From positions 1 to 30,397 of the IMG/VR virus record IMGVR_UViG_3300025543_000135: a stretch of 30,397 nucleotides of DNA; one strand, given 5' to 3'. Source of the stretch: a virus. Position 1 is the stretch's first letter. The number at the start of each line of letters is the position of its first letter. This document shows positions 30,311-30,397 of the stretch, piece by piece. A program made the position numbers and the translations under genes. The notes beneath the pieces were generated by a model. That model worked only from the letters and a program-made list of their open reading frames with translations. It did no database searches and was not told where the DNA came from.

Positions 30311-30397
30311 ATGAAAACTATATTACTAAAAATAGATGAAGATAATGACATATTTGAAATGTCAATTGACAATAAAGTATACACTCTTGACAATGTA
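30311..30397 (+). CDS. Plus-strand protein, partial (first 29 residues)
   Basis: ATG at 30311 with an A-rich leader; open to the right edge. The visible part begins M-K-T-I-L-L-K-I-D-E-D-N-D and is acidic with alternating hydrophobic residues. Too short for a family call. Supported by open frame, leader type and the upstream plus-strand gene. Confidence 0.5.
   Translation, partial: MKTILLKIDEDNDIFEMSIDNKVYTLDNV

Overview
The window is a late (virion and lysis) gene block of an AT-rich, short-tailed double-stranded DNA phage, probably marine. The gene set includes a large terminase, a very long portal, a scaffold, an HK97-type capsid protein, a P22 gp10-like nozzle, and no tape measure, sheath or tail-tube gene. 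This points to a podovirus with the head gene order of crAss-like and uncultured marine podoviruses (TerL, portal, scaffold, capsid, connector proteins, nozzle). Gene leaders are A-rich and lack a recognisable Shine-Dalgarno sequence. That fits a Bacteroidota (e.g. flavobacterial) host, but the host assignment is inference.

Layout: positions 1-29602 are almost entirely minus-strand coding, so transcription runs right to left. In transcription order from 29602 there is a small basic protein and a first fibre block (112 aa and 605 aa). Then comes a chaperonin operon (96-aa protein, GroEL, GroES, winged-helix protein) running into a glycine-zipper virion-like protein. A packed run of small genes follows, holding the lysis functions (T7-type amidase, spanin-like and holin-like membrane proteins), a soluble PAP2 phosphatase-like protein, several very basic small proteins, a mini HExxH metalloprotease and a two-helix holin-like protein. 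The second fibre block comes next (227 aa, 376 aa, 621 aa with an S74 self-cleaving chaperone, 157 aa). Two small genes, a tandem GroES-like protein, a candidate small terminase, TerL, portal, scaffold, capsid, three further structural genes and the start of the nozzle complete the block; the nozzle runs off the left edge.

At 29603-29931 the coding strand switches. This intergenic region carries a long imperfect inverted repeat and several AT palindromes. Two unrecognised plus-strand genes follow, the second cut by the right edge.

The genes fit one programme: package DNA (TerL, portal), build the head (scaffold, capsid), fold head proteins (GroEL/GroES and perhaps the tandem GroES-like protein), add tail and fibres, then lyse. 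Many genes overlap by TAATG, ATGA or GTGA, suggesting translational coupling in place of Shine-Dalgarno-driven initiation. The most interesting points are the phage chaperonin pair with a shortened GroES roof loop and a tail-less GroEL, a second protein made of two GroES-like domains, two strand-specific hairpins bracketing the gene after the capsid gene, and the inverted repeat at the strand switch. All family calls come from reading the translated sequence; no database search was run.
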